A stretch of 64,000 bases of DNA from Polaromonas sp. (GCA_030683705.1 JAUXPP010000167.1:49811-113810); one strand, 5' to 3'. Counted from the first letter of the stretch, positions 46,108 through 55,139 are shown. Notes: generated by a model not told the origin, from the letters alone. Numbers and translations are program-made.

Positions 46108-47203
46108 ATGAACTCAGGCCATCCACCGCCTGGAACAGCGACTGCCGCGCCTGCGTGATGACCTGCTGCTTCCAGTCGTCGGTGTTGACGTAAAACGCAT
46201 CCATCATCTGCTGCTTGATCTGCGCGGCCAGCGCCGCCGGCGCCTCGGGGTGCAGATTGAGCCAGTGTTCGGCACGCAGCGCCTGCATCATCTCGAAAGG
46301 CGGCAGGGTGCCGTATTCCATGGCGATGCCGGTGTACTCGGCGTCCGGGCACTCCTCGTAAATCGAATTCCACATCAGGCCGGTCAGGAAAGCCGAACTC
46401 GACGAGCCGTCGTAAATCGAAGTCACCGGCGTCTTGCCGCCGTTGTCCCACCAGGCGCGTGCGCGGGCCAGCGCCTCCTTGTCGTCGCGGCAGGCGCAGA
46501 TGCGCTCGCCGACGCCGCTGGGGCCCAGGCCGGTGTGGATATCTATCCAGCCCACGCGGCGCGCAAAACGCACATGGGTCTGCATCACCTGGCGCAGGGT
46601 CAGGTTGCTCCAGGTCGGCGCGGTGCCGCCGAAAAACAGGCCCTTGTCGAACTCGTGCTGGCCGCGCGTGATGGCGGCCTGGTAGGCGTCCATGCCGCGG
46701 TCCTGGATGTACTGGCCGGTGGCCGCGGCATTGTCCGCGGTCGGCGGCCAGACCTCGGGCAGCAGCAGCGGCTGAATCTCGCGGTAGGCTTCGTTGACCG
46801 GCAGCGGCTGCGAGAAATCGTGGAAGTTGCGGTTCAGGTCCACGTTTTCATGCGTGGTGCGCCGGATGTGCGAAAAACCATAGGGGTTGAGCGCATGGAT
46901 GTAGAGCACGGCGACGCCCTGCTCCCTCGCCTTGGCGCGCCATTCCGCGTCGCGCAGCGCATGCACCTGGACACCCGAGCCGCAATAACCCTCGACGCCG
47001 TGGCAGGCGCTGCTGACGATCAGCAGCGAACGCGCATCGGCCGGGCCATCCATGACCACGTCCATCGCCAGCACCTCGCCGTCGCGTCCGGCTTCGGGGT
47101 GCAGATGCGTCTCGACCGTGAGTTCGGCCGCGGCGGCGGCTTCGAGGAACTTCGCGCGGGCTTCGGCGTAACTTGTGGAAAATGCGTCGTTCACCCCGGT
47201 CAT
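46106..47203 (-). CDS. M14-type (DUF2817) metallopeptidase
   Basis: The 365-residue protein carries ACHGVEGYCGSG (His68 and Glu71, the HxxE zinc ligands) and GWIDIHTGLGPSG with the third His. A Glu near the C-terminus (IAMEYGTLPPFEMMQ) may be the catalytic residue of the carboxypeptidase group. No signal peptide is seen, so it may degrade peptides or N-acyl amino acids in the cytoplasm. It overlaps the upstream M20 gene by four bases. Confidence 0.85.
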   Translation of the reverse strand: MTGVNDAFSTSYAEARAKFLEAAAAAELTVETHLHPEAGRDGEVLAMDVVMDGPADARSLLIVSSACHGVEGYCGSGVQVHALRDAEWRAKAREQGVAVLYIHALNPYGFSHIRRTTHENVDLNRNFHDFSQPLPVNEAYREIQPLLLPEVWPPTADNAAATGQYIQDRGMDAYQAAITRGQHEFDKGLFFGGTAPTWSNLTLRQVMQTHVRFARRVGWIDIHTGLGPSGVGERICACRDDKEALARARAWWDNGGKTPVTSIYDGSSSSAFLTGLMWNSIYEECPDAEYTGIAMEYGTLPPFEMMQALRAEHWLNLHPEAPAALAAQIKQQMMDAFYVNTDDWKQQVITQARQSLFQAVDGLSS

Positions 47204-48396
47204 GCGGCGTCCTTGGTCAGCCAGCTCTCGGCCAGCCGCACCCAGAAGGTCGCTCCCAGCGGAATCAGGTCATCGTTGAAGTCGTAACTCGGGTTGTGCA
47301 GCATGCAGGGCCCGCCGCCGTGGCCGATCTCGCGGTGTGCGCCGTCGCCGTTGGCGATAAAGGCATAACAGCCGGGCTTGGCCTGCAGCATGTAGGAGAA
47401 ATCCTCGCCGCCCATGGTCGGTTCCTGGGTGATCACATTGTCCGCGCCGACGATCTCGGCCATCACCTTGCGCGCAAACTCGGTTTCCTTCGCGTGGTTG
47501 ATGGTCGGCGGGTAGTTGCGCACAAACTCGAACTCGCACTCGGCCTCATGCGCGGCGCAGATGTTCTCGGCGACCTGCTTCATGCGCCGCTCTATCATGT
47601 CCAGCACTTCCAGCGTGAAGGTGCGCACCGTGCCCTGCAGCTCGCAGCTGTCGGGGATCACGTTGGTGGCCTCGCCGGCATGAATCATGGTGACCGAAAT
47701 CACACCGGCATCCACCGGCTTCTTGTTGCGGCTGATGATGGTCTGGAAGGCCTGCACCATCTGGCAGGCCACCGGCACCGGGTCAATGCCGTTGTGCGGC
47801 AACGCGGCATGGCCGCCCTTGCCGCGTATCGTGATCTTGAACTCGTTGGTCGAGGCCATCACCGGGCCGGCGCTGGCGGCGAACTTGCCGACCTGGGTGC
47901 CCGGCCAGTTGTGCATGCCGAACACCGCGTCCATCGGGTACTTGTCGAACAGGCCGTCCTTGATCATCTCGCGGGCGCCGCCACCGCCCTCCTCGGCCGG
48001 CTGGAAGATCAGGTAGACCGTGCCGTCGAAGTTGCGGTTTTTCGCGAAGTGCTGCGCGGCCGCCAGCAGCATGGCGGTGTGGCCGTCGTGGCCGCAGGCG
48101 TGCATTTTGCCGGCGGTCTTGCTGGCATGTTCAAAGGTGTTGAATTCCTGCATGGGCAGCGCGTCCATGTCGGCGCGCAATCCGATGGCGCGGCTGGAAG
48201 TGCCGTTCCTGACGATGCCGACCACGCCGGTCGTGCCCATGCCGCGATCGATGGGGATGCCCCACTCGGTGAGTTTTTGCGCCACCACGTCGGCGGTGCG
48301 CACTTCCTCGAAACACAGTTCGGGATGGGCGTGGATGTCACGGCGCACGGCGGCAATGCCTGCGGCCTGGGTGACGATGGAGTCGATGACTTTCAT
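47200..48396 (-). CDS. M20-family amidohydrolase
   Basis: This 398-residue enzyme belongs to the group of hippurate hydrolases and N-acyl-amino-acid amidohydrolases. DIHAHPELCFEEVRTA is the first block, MHACGHDGHTAMLLAA the metal block with Cys and His, and PAEEGGGGAREMI the third. I start at the ATG at 48396; the longer frame would extend over the HAD gene. It is coupled to a metallopeptidase of the M14 type. Confidence 0.92.
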   Translation of the reverse strand: MKVIDSIVTQAAGIAAVRRDIHAHPELCFEEVRTADVVAQKLTEWGIPIDRGMGTTGVVGIVRNGTSSRAIGLRADMDALPMQEFNTFEHASKTAGKMHACGHDGHTAMLLAAAQHFAKNRNFDGTVYLIFQPAEEGGGGAREMIKDGLFDKYPMDAVFGMHNWPGTQVGKFAASAGPVMASTNEFKITIRGKGGHAALPHNGIDPVPVACQMVQAFQTIISRNKKPVDAGVISVTMIHAGEATNVIPDSCELQGTVRTFTLEVLDMIERRMKQVAENICAAHEAECEFEFVRNYPPTINHAKETEFARKVMAEIVGADNVITQEPTMGGEDFSYMLQAKPGCYAFIANGDGAHREIGHGGGPCMLHNPSYDFNDDLIPLGATFWVRLAESWLTKDAA

Positions 48397-48412
48397 GAAA
48401 ACCTCTTGATGG

Positions 48413-49096
48413 TCAGGCCCGCGGCGCGGCGCGATGTGCGGACGGCTTGCGGACCCAAGGTTGGCCTTGGTAGTGGGCATAGTCTGCCAGATTTAGCAGG
48501 GGCACGTCGCCGCTGGAGTCGCCGTACGCATGCAGGGCAAGCGGTTTTTGCAAGCCCCGCGCCAGCAACCAGTCCTGCAGGCGCCGCACCTTCTCCTGCC
48601 CGTGGCAATTCGGCGTGGCCATCTCGCCAGTGAGTGCGCCATCCCGGCTTGCCAGTTCGGTGCAAAGCACGCCCTGCACACCGAGCACGCGGCCCACTTC
48701 GTGTAAATAAATACCCGGGGAAGCACTCACGATCACACAACAATGGCCGAGTTGCTGGTGCCGGCGCAGCCGCGCCAGCATGTCGGGCTGCCACTGCGCA
48801 GGCAGGTCGTCCTGCACAAAAGCGGCCGTCCATCGCGCGATCTCTTCGTCGCTGCGCCCGGCCAGGGCGACCGACAGCAAACGCGCCTTGGCGCGGTGGT
48901 TGCTCATCAGGCGCAGCGCAAAAGCCGCCAGCCAGGGCCCGCTCAGCAGCAGCGCCCCCACAAACCGCGGCCAGCCGAGCCCGCGCTGCAGATAGGGCAG
49001 CAAGGTGTCGCGCCGCGTCAGCGTTCCGTCGAAATCGAAGGCGGCCACTTCCACAGGCGCGCTCGCTGTGTCAGGCGAAACAACTACTTCTGGCAT
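48413..49096 (-). CDS. HAD-family phosphatase (IB subfamily)
   Basis: The protein of 227 residues has the nucleophile motif AAFDFDGTLTRRDTLL (Asp21 and Asp23), CVIVSASPGIYLHEV for motif II, and YGDSSGDVPLLNLAD for motif IV. It overlaps the GT-C gene by 13 bases. In other bacteria a HAD-IB phosphatase stands beside, or is fused to, a UbiA-type phosphoribosyl transferase, so it may dephosphorylate a polyprenyl-phosphoryl-5-phosphoribose. That pairing is an inference here. Confidence 0.88.
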   Translation of the reverse strand: MPEVVVSPDTASAPVEVAAFDFDGTLTRRDTLLPYLQRGLGWPRFVGALLLSGPWLAAFALRLMSNHRAKARLLSVALAGRSDEEIARWTAAFVQDDLPAQWQPDMLARLRRHQQLGHCCVIVSASPGIYLHEVGRVLGVQGVLCTELASRDGALTGEMATPNCHGQEKVRRLQDWLLARGLQKPLALHAYGDSSGDVPLLNLADYAHYQGQPWVRKPSAHRAAPRA

Positions 49097-50622
49097 CGCA
49101 CCTGCCCGCACAGGCGCTCGCAGAACGGGCAGCCGCTCATGGGCAGCCAGGTCGGGATGTTGTAGTAACGCCGGTAAATTGTTGCCAGCACGCCGTCACG
49201 GTAGGCGGCGTAGTTGAAGCCGCGGCCCTCGACCGCATAAAAGGGCACGCCGTCCTGCGTGTAACTGAGTACCTGCACGCTGTCGAAGTAAGGCGTGTAG
49301 TCATCGAGCTGCGGCGCATCCATGCGGACGATGCGCACGGTTTTACCCTGGTACAGCGAGAAGTCCACCAGCATGTCGTCCTGCCGCGCATGGAAGTTGC
49401 CCGGGCCGAACACCGGCACGTACTGCCCGAGCGTGTGGCCGTAAATCGAGGCCGGTGTGTAGGCGCTGGCCATCAGCACCACACCGGGCGCCGTCACTTG
49501 CGCCAGCATCTCGGGGGTCTTGTAGCTGCGGATGATGCGCGGGTACAGGCTGGTGTTTTTCCAGTCCTGGAGCGAGGTCGCATAGAGGCCGGCCACGGCC
49601 AGCACGTGTAGGCCGGCAAAGACGGCCATGCCCAGCGCGCAGGCCCTGAGTTTGTCTTTCGGCAAAGCCAGGGCCAGCAGCGCAAAACCAAAGGGGTAGA
49701 AGGACAACACCCAGTGCAGGCCCACGACCTTTTTGAACGACAGCAAGGCAAAAAACAGCAGCGGCACCAGCACCAGGCAGGCCAGCAGGCGCTGCTGCCG
49801 CGACACGGCGGCCAGCGCGCCGCGTTGCCGCCAGGCCAGCCAGGCCGCCGCCGGCGTGATGAGGTAGGCCATCATCGCCAGGTACAGCAGCGGCTTGTTC
49901 CAGGCGAAGGCTTCGCCCTGGTTGCGGTTGTACACATTGAACATGATGTTGGACCAGCCGTGCGACATGTTGTACGCGATGTTGATGGCCGGCCCGGGCA
50001 GGGCGCACAGCACCAGCAGCGCAAAAGCCGGCCAGCGCTCGCGCCGGTACAGCGCGAAATACACCAGGTAGCTCAGGCCCAGCACCACCGAAAAATACTT
50101 GGACAAAAACGCGCAGCCCAGCGCCAGCCCGGCCAGCGCATACAGCATCCAGGCGTGGCGGTCCAGCTGCTCGCGCCGCTCGGCGCGCAGCACCAGCGCG
50201 ACCGACAGCACCGACCAGAAGATCAGCGGCGTGTCGGTGGTGATCAGGGTGTTGAGCCAGTTCAGCGGCGCCAGCCAGAAAAACAGCACGGCCCAGGCCG
50301 CGCGCTCGCGGCCCAGCGGCGCCAGCGCCCAGCCCACCAGGCCGCCCAGCGCCAGCGGCAGCAGCACCACCGGCAGGCGGATGGACCAGACGCTGTCGCC
50401 CAGGGTGGCACGCATCAGCGCGATCAGCCAGCCGATCATGGGCGGGTGGTCGTAATAACCCCAGTCGGGGTACACGCCCCACCAATAGAAAAAGGCTTCG
50501 TCGCCGGTGATCGGAAAGGTCCCGGCGATCCACAGGCGCAGCGCCAGCGACAGCAGGCCGGCGGCGACCAGCCAGCCGGTGATGGAAACGGAAGCGGCCG
50601 CAGCCTGGAGGCGTGAAAACAT
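49084..50622 (-). CDS. GT-C glycosyltransferase, family 39-like
   Basis: The 512-residue protein has about twelve hydrophobic helices and the GT-C motif in the first extracytoplasmic loop (TGDEAFFYWWG, YDHPPMIGWLIA). The C-terminal soluble tail carries the CPFCERLCGQVRC cysteine cluster, which is unusual and could bind metal. Such enzymes use polyprenyl-phosphate sugars on the periplasmic face. It is followed, four bases away on the same strand, by the flippase-like gene upstream, and may use a pentose or amino-pentose donor. Confidence 0.88.
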   Translation of the reverse strand: MFSRLQAAAASVSITGWLVAAGLLSLALRLWIAGTFPITGDEAFFYWWGVYPDWGYYDHPPMIGWLIALMRATLGDSVWSIRLPVVLLPLALGGLVGWALAPLGRERAAWAVLFFWLAPLNWLNTLITTDTPLIFWSVLSVALVLRAERREQLDRHAWMLYALAGLALGCAFLSKYFSVVLGLSYLVYFALYRRERWPAFALLVLCALPGPAINIAYNMSHGWSNIMFNVYNRNQGEAFAWNKPLLYLAMMAYLITPAAAWLAWRQRGALAAVSRQQRLLACLVLVPLLFFALLSFKKVVGLHWVLSFYPFGFALLALALPKDKLRACALGMAVFAGLHVLAVAGLYATSLQDWKNTSLYPRIIRSYKTPEMLAQVTAPGVVLMASAYTPASIYGHTLGQYVPVFGPGNFHARQDDMLVDFSLYQGKTVRIVRMDAPQLDDYTPYFDSVQVLSYTQDGVPFYAVEGRGFNYAAYRDGVLATIYRRYYNIPTWLPMSGCPFCERLCGQVRCQK

Positions 50623-50625
50623 GGG

Positions 50626-51558
50626 TTACCTGAAACTGATGTCGCGGCGGATGGCGGCACTATAGACCAGCGCCAGCGCACCGATGGCCACCGCCAGCCA
50701 GAGCGTGACCAGCCGCACCTGCACCGTGATACCCAGCGCGAGACCCGCGCTGGCACCGTGGGCGACCAGCACGGCCGCCAGGATGGCCTCCATGCCGCCG
50801 AGGCCGGCCGGCAGCAGCGACAGCGCGCCGCCCACCATGGCCAGCGCATAAAACCCGGTGGCCTCCAGCGCGCTCACCGACAAGCCGGCCTCGCGGCAGA
50901 GCAGCCAGACCGCCACACCCTGCGCCGCCCAGGCCACCAGGCTCAGGGCCAGCCACAGCAGCGGGCGTGTCGCCAGGCAGGTCCAGGCCTCGCGCAGCCA
51001 GGCAAAACGCGCCAGCAGCCGGTCGCGGAATTTGGCCAGCAGGGCAACAACCATCACGCCCAGCACCACCGCCAGTCCGGCCAGTCCCAACACCAGCGGC
51101 GGCCCGACCAGCCCGGCCAGCCACCAGGCCACCGGCAGGCACAGCAGCAACAGGCACAGCAGGTCGGCCAGCCGCTCGGCGCCGAAAATCGCCAGGCTTT
51201 GTGTCGCGCTCAACGGATTGCGCGCCAGCAGCAGGCCGCGCGCCGCCTCGCCGACATTGCCCGGGGTCGGCGTGAAGGTGTAGCCGGCCAGGTACAGCCG
51301 CAGCGCCTCACCGATGGGCAGCGGCCGGCCGTAATGCGCCATCCACAGCCGCCAGCGCAGACCGCGCAGCAGGTTGTTGAGCAGGCACAGGGCGATGGCC
51401 TGCAGGCCGGCCGTTGATGCCAGCGCCTGCAGCGGCGCCAGCGGCGAGGTCTCTGAAAACAGCGCCAGCAGCACGGCATACAGCGTGGCGGCCGCGCCCA
51501 TCACCAGCAGCAAGGGCTTGAGCGGCAGGCGGGCGGCCGGCCGGCCGGGCAGGTTCAA
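50626..51558 (-). CDS. Flippase-like membrane protein (UPF0104/LPG synthase TM-domain)
   Basis: This 310-residue protein has eight or so hydrophobic helices, from LLLVMGAAATLYAVLLALFS, and PTPGNVGEAARGLLLAR plus LPAGLGGMEAILAAVLV, the paired glycine-rich signatures of the UPF0104 family. It lacks the soluble domain of MprF. Members occur beside GT-C transferases and UbiA-type genes and are proposed to flip polyprenyl-linked sugars. It overlaps the UbiA-like gene by four bases. Confidence 0.85.
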   Translation of the reverse strand: MNLPGRPAARLPLKPLLLVMGAAATLYAVLLALFSETSPLAPLQALASTAGLQAIALCLLNNLLRGLRWRLWMAHYGRPLPIGEALRLYLAGYTFTPTPGNVGEAARGLLLARNPLSATQSLAIFGAERLADLLCLLLLCLPVAWWLAGLVGPPLVLGLAGLAVVLGVMVVALLAKFRDRLLARFAWLREAWTCLATRPLLWLALSLVAWAAQGVAVWLLCREAGLSVSALEATGFYALAMVGGALSLLPAGLGGMEAILAAVLVAHGASAGLALGITVQVRLVTLWLAVAIGALALVYSAAIRRDISFR

Positions 51559-52409
51559 AAGCGGTGCCCCAGAAACACCACCAGCCAGGCGGCCAGCGCT
51601 GCCAGGATCCAGGGGTCGCGCAGCAGGTCGCGCGAGACGTCTTCGCCGCGCCCGCGGTGCACCTGGAAGGCGTAACGCAACATGGCGAAAACCACGATGG
51701 GCACGGTGTAGAGCAGGCGGTCGCCATGCTGGCGCTGCGAATCGGCGCTGGCCGCAAACAGGCCGTAGGTCAGCAGCGAGGCCGTCATGGTCACCGCCAT
51801 GAAGATGTCCAGCAGCGCCGGCGGGTAATGTTCGAGCACGGCGCGCTGGTCAGCCTCGTCGTGGAAACTTTCTGCCTTGCGTTTGGAAAAGCCGAGGAAC
51901 AGCGCCACAAACAGGCCCGCCAGCAGCAGCCAGCGCGAGGGCGGGATGCCCACGGCCAGGGTGCCGGCCAGCAGCCTGAGCATGAACCCCGAGGCGATGA
52001 TGGTCACGTCCACCACCGGCACATGTTTGAGCCGCCAGGAGTAGGCCAGGTTCAGCGCGAGGTACAGGCCCAGCAGCACCAGCAATTTGAAGTTGCCGGC
52101 CGCCAGGACCAGACCGGCCGCCAGCAGCACGGCCGCCAGCACCAGGGCTGCCGTTGGCGACACGGCGCCGCTGGCCAGCGGGCGCGTGCGCTTGACCGGA
52201 TGCCGGGCATCGGCGGCCCGGTCGTGCCAGTCGTTGAGGATGTAGACCAGGCTGGAAAAACAGCAGAAGGCCGCAAAAGCGTTGAGCACCGTCAGCGCCA
52301 GCGGGCCGTTGTTCCAGGTTTCGCTGAACATCAACCCGGCAAACACAAAGGCGTTCTTCAGCCATTGGTGGGGGCGCATCAGGGTGACGAGGCTGGACAA
52401 CAGGCGCAT
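51555..52409 (-). CDS. UbiA-family phosphoribosyl (decaprenyl-phosphate) transferase-like
   Basis: The protein of 284 residues has the first UbiA aspartate motif in YILNDWHDRAADARH, and the second in YSWRLKHVPVVDVTIIASGF. LMRPHQWLKNAFVFAGL at the start and the NDWHDR form fit the decaprenyl-phosphate phosphoribosyl transferase group, not ubiquinone synthesis. The start at 52409 fits the family better than an upstream ATG at 52445 or 52481. It is the first gene of a coupled four-gene unit with a flippase-like protein, a GT-C enzyme and a HAD phosphatase. Confidence 0.83.
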   Translation of the reverse strand: MRLLSSLVTLMRPHQWLKNAFVFAGLMFSETWNNGPLALTVLNAFAAFCCFSSLVYILNDWHDRAADARHPVKRTRPLASGAVSPTAALVLAAVLLAAGLVLAAGNFKLLVLLGLYLALNLAYSWRLKHVPVVDVTIIASGFMLRLLAGTLAVGIPPSRWLLLAGLFVALFLGFSKRKAESFHDEADQRAVLEHYPPALLDIFMAVTMTASLLTYGLFAASADSQRQHGDRLLYTVPIVVFAMLRYAFQVHRGRGEDVSRDLLRDPWILAALAAWLVVFLGHRF

Positions 52410-52557
52410 GGGCGGTGGGGACAGGACGGATGGATGCCGGCGCATGGGGCACGGCCGGTCGGCGTCAAGCATAACTGACACCGGCCACGGCGCCTGCCGC
52501 CGGGGCAGGATCAGGCCAGCCGCCGGGGCGGGCGCTCCGGCCCGCTGGACTTTATGA

Positions 52558-52615
52558 ACAAAAAAGGCCGGCAGCCCTTGCTGGACATGCGTAAGCAGCT
52601 ATTAAAGAAATAGCA
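52558..52615 (-). repeat. Short intergenic repeat, copy 3
   Basis: This copy runs AAAAAAGGCCGGCAGCCC through GCGTAAGCAGCTATT and AAAGAAATAGCA. It lies upstream of the UbiA-like gene and just past the stop of the substrate-binding-protein gene at 52647. Confidence 0.85.
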
Positions 52616-52646
52616 CTTCGGGCGGCCGCCCGCGCCTGCGCAGCAC

Positions 52647-53780
52647 TCAGGTGCGAACGCGCCCGTCGCCCGTCAGCATGGACAGCTCGACAAAACTCGA
52701 GGCCACGTGGTCGGTCGGCGAAAAGCTCACCGAGAATCCGCCCAGCGACTGGCTGCCCACGCCCTCGAGGCCGGCAATCAGCGACTCACGCGTCGGTTTG
52801 GCGCCGGCACGCTTGAGGCCGTCGACGAACAGCCGGGCGGCGATATAACCTTCCATGCTGGAGAAGTTGGCCTGGGCGTCCTTGCCGGCGGCCTTGACCG
52901 CATCGACAAATTCCCGGGCGATGGGACGTGCGGCGTTGTAGGGCGAAGGCATGACTTGCGACACCACCACGCCGGCGCCGTCCTTGCCGAGTTCGTCGGC
53001 CAGCGCCTGGGTGCCGACAAAGGACACGTTGTAGAAAGTGCCGCCATAACCGGCCTTGCGGGCTTCGCGGATGAAGGCCGCGCAGGACTTGTAGGCGCTG
53101 ATCTGCACCACGGCGTCGGGGCCGGCGGCCACCAGGGTCTTGACGGCAGCGGCCACATCGACCGAATTGCGCTCCACCGTGGCCTGCGCCACCGTCTTGA
53201 GGTTCTGGGCGCCCAGCGCCAGCGTCACACCGTCGAGGCCGGCCTTGCCGTAGGCGTCGTTCTGGTAGAACACCGCGATTTTCTTCAGCCCCAGGCTGGT
53301 CAGCTGCTTGACGATCAGGCCGGTCTCGTCGTTGTACGAAGCACGGACATGGAACGCGTATTTGTTGAAGGGTTCACGCAGCGCCATGGCGCCGGTGAAA
53401 GGCGCGATGAAGGGCGCCTTGTCCTTGGTCGCCAGCGGCAGGGCCGCCACACTGGTCGGGGTGCCGATGTAGCCGAACAGCGCGAACACGTCGTCGGCCA
53501 GCAGCTTGCGGGTGTTTTCGGCGCAGCGGTCCGGCTCGTAGCCGTCGTCGAGATTGCGGATCTCGATCAGCCGTTTGCCGACCCCGCCCTGGGCGTTGAC
53601 CTGGTCGAAATAGACCTTGGCGCCCTGGTAGAACTGGATGCCGAGCTGGGCGGCCGGGCCGGTGAAGGCGGCCGACTGTCCGAGGACGATCTTGCTGTCG
53701 GACTGGGCCCGGGCGATGTTGAAACCGGCCACCAGGGTGGCACCGGCGGTGAGGGAGAAGGTTCGGCGATTGATAAGCAT
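52647..53780 (-). CDS. LivJ-type ABC substrate-binding protein
   Basis: The 377-residue protein has a signal peptide (FSLTAGATLVAGFNIARAQ, cleaved after Ala-Arg-Ala-Gln) and the type I periplasmic fold, starting IVLGQSAAFTGPAAQLGIQF. FFGxx-type hinge blocks such as LFGYIGTPTSVAALP and VVQISAYKSCAAFIREARK match branched-chain or aromatic ligand binders. No permease or ATPase gene is adjacent. It and its neighbour at 53944-55074 appear to be orphan paralogues. Confidence 0.9.
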   Translation of the reverse strand: MLINRRTFSLTAGATLVAGFNIARAQSDSKIVLGQSAAFTGPAAQLGIQFYQGAKVYFDQVNAQGGVGKRLIEIRNLDDGYEPDRCAENTRKLLADDVFALFGYIGTPTSVAALPLATKDKAPFIAPFTGAMALREPFNKYAFHVRASYNDETGLIVKQLTSLGLKKIAVFYQNDAYGKAGLDGVTLALGAQNLKTVAQATVERNSVDVAAAVKTLVAAGPDAVVQISAYKSCAAFIREARKAGYGGTFYNVSFVGTQALADELGKDGAGVVVSQVMPSPYNAARPIAREFVDAVKAAGKDAQANFSSMEGYIAARLFVDGLKRAGAKPTRESLIAGLEGVGSQSLGGFSVSFSPTDHVASSFVELSMLTGDGRVRT

Positions 53781-53862
53781 GCAACCATTTTCAGGTCGGC
53801 ATGTGTCACTGAAACTGACAGCGCGATCGTCCTCGCTTCGCGTTTCGGCAAATCGAGTACTT

Positions 53863-53899
53863 TGGTTTTAGAAAACCTTTGTTTTAAGGGTTAACCCTT
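53863..53899. promoter_or_regulatory. Palindromes upstream of substrate-binding-protein gene
   Basis: Two inverted repeats lie in the 163-bp gap. GGTTTTAGAAAACC at 53864-53877 has six-base arms, and AAGGGTTAACCCTT at 53886-53899 is a perfect 14-base palindrome. They sit about 85-120 bp upstream of the 53780 start and could be operators or promoter-proximal sites. Confidence 0.45.
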
Positions 53900-53943
53900 G
53901 AATTTGCGTCAGAAGACTGTCAGCCTGTGTCGCGGCGCCCCAA

Positions 53944-55074
53944 CTATTCCCGGACCCGCCCCTGGGAGTCGATCAGGCCCAGCTCGACCAGCCGCGAACC
54001 CACGCGGTCTTCCACAAAGTGAATCCTGAAGCCGCCGATGTTGAGGTCGTCCAGGCCCTCCACCGACTTCTTGAGCTTGGCCCGCGTCAGGTCCTTGCCG
54101 GCGCGGCGCAAGGCTTCGGTGTACACGCGCGCTGCGATGTAGCCTTCGACCATGTAGACATTGGGTTTCTCCAGCTTGGCAGCCGCAGCATCCGCCTGCA
54201 GTTCACGCACCAGCGCCACCTTGGTGCCGTCACTTTTGGGCACCACGCGCGCCACCACCACGCCGGCCCCCGACTTGCCGAGCTGTTCGGCCAGCAGGCT
54301 TTCGCCGGTGTTGGAAAAGCCGTAAACCGGCCCGCGGAAATTTTTGGCGCGCAATTCGCGCACCACCGATGCGGCACTCTGCGAGTCGCCGATCACCAGC
54401 ACGGACTCGGGGCCGGGCGCCAGCGCCTTGTCCACGCTGGCGGCCAGCGCACCGCTGGAAAACACGGCACTGGTGAGCAGGTTGGCGCCCAGGCCGGTCA
54501 TGGTGCGCTGGGCCGAGTCCAGCGCAGCCAGGGATTCGCCGTCATTGGCATGCAGGATGGCCAGCTTGCGGGCGCCCAGGGCGGCCGCATGCCGGGTGAT
54601 GGCCGCGGCCTCTTCCGAGTAGCCCGGGCGCAGGGAATACACATTGGCATACAGCGCACCGCGAAACTCGTCCGCCGCCGCCATGGGTGCAAACAGCAAG
54701 ACGTCGCTGTCCCTGATCAGCGGGTAGGCGGCCGTCACTTGCGGCGAACCGTAAAAACCGAACAGCGACAGCACCCCCTGCTCGAGCAGCTTTTTGGTGT
54801 TGGCGGCGGTGGTGGCGGGGTTGCCCTGGTCGTCCAGCGTGACCAGTTCGATCTTGCGCCCGTTGACGCCGCCGGCCGCGTTGACGTTGTCAAAGTAGAG
54901 CTTGGCGCCCTGGTGGAAATACCGCGCCAGCGAGGAGCCCGGACCGGTCAGGGCCACGCTCTGGCCCAGCACGATGGTGGTCTTGCCGACCCCGTCCTGG
55001 CTGTGCGCAACTGCACCCGCCAGCGCCAGGACAGCTACGATGAGGGTCCGGCCCAGAGTGTTGAATGTTTTCAT
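53944..55074 (-). CDS. LivJ-type ABC substrate-binding protein, second
   Basis: This 376-residue protein starts at the ATG at 55074 with a signal peptide (LIVAVLALAGAVAHSQDG). It has IVLGQSVALTGPGSSLARYF, LFGFYGSPQVTAAYP and VMVEGYIAARVYTEAL-like binding-lobe blocks (here YMVEGYIAARVYTEAL). It resembles its neighbour at 52647-53780 and is divergent from the molybdopterin gene, with only 65 bp between them. The ligand is unknown. No transport components follow. Confidence 0.9.
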   Translation of the reverse strand: MKTFNTLGRTLIVAVLALAGAVAHSQDGVGKTTIVLGQSVALTGPGSSLARYFHQGAKLYFDNVNAAGGVNGRKIELVTLDDQGNPATTAANTKKLLEQGVLSLFGFYGSPQVTAAYPLIRDSDVLLFAPMAAADEFRGALYANVYSLRPGYSEEAAAITRHAAALGARKLAILHANDGESLAALDSAQRTMTGLGANLLTSAVFSSGALAASVDKALAPGPESVLVIGDSQSAASVVRELRAKNFRGPVYGFSNTGESLLAEQLGKSGAGVVVARVVPKSDGTKVALVRELQADAAAAKLEKPNVYMVEGYIAARVYTEALRRAGKDLTRAKLKKSVEGLDDLNIGGFRIHFVEDRVGSRLVELGLIDSQGRVRE

Positions 55075-55139
55075 AGATTGCTTGCCCTGAATGAAGCGCA
55101 TCCCGGGCCGTCTCCTTGTAAGAAAATGTAGTTCCATTT

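Noticed and set aside
49084..52409. Ubiquinone synthesis UbiA
   Set aside because: The NDWHDRAAD motif and linkage to a HAD phosphatase, GT-C and flippase-like gene favour a phosphoribosyl transferase, and no other ubi genes are nearby.
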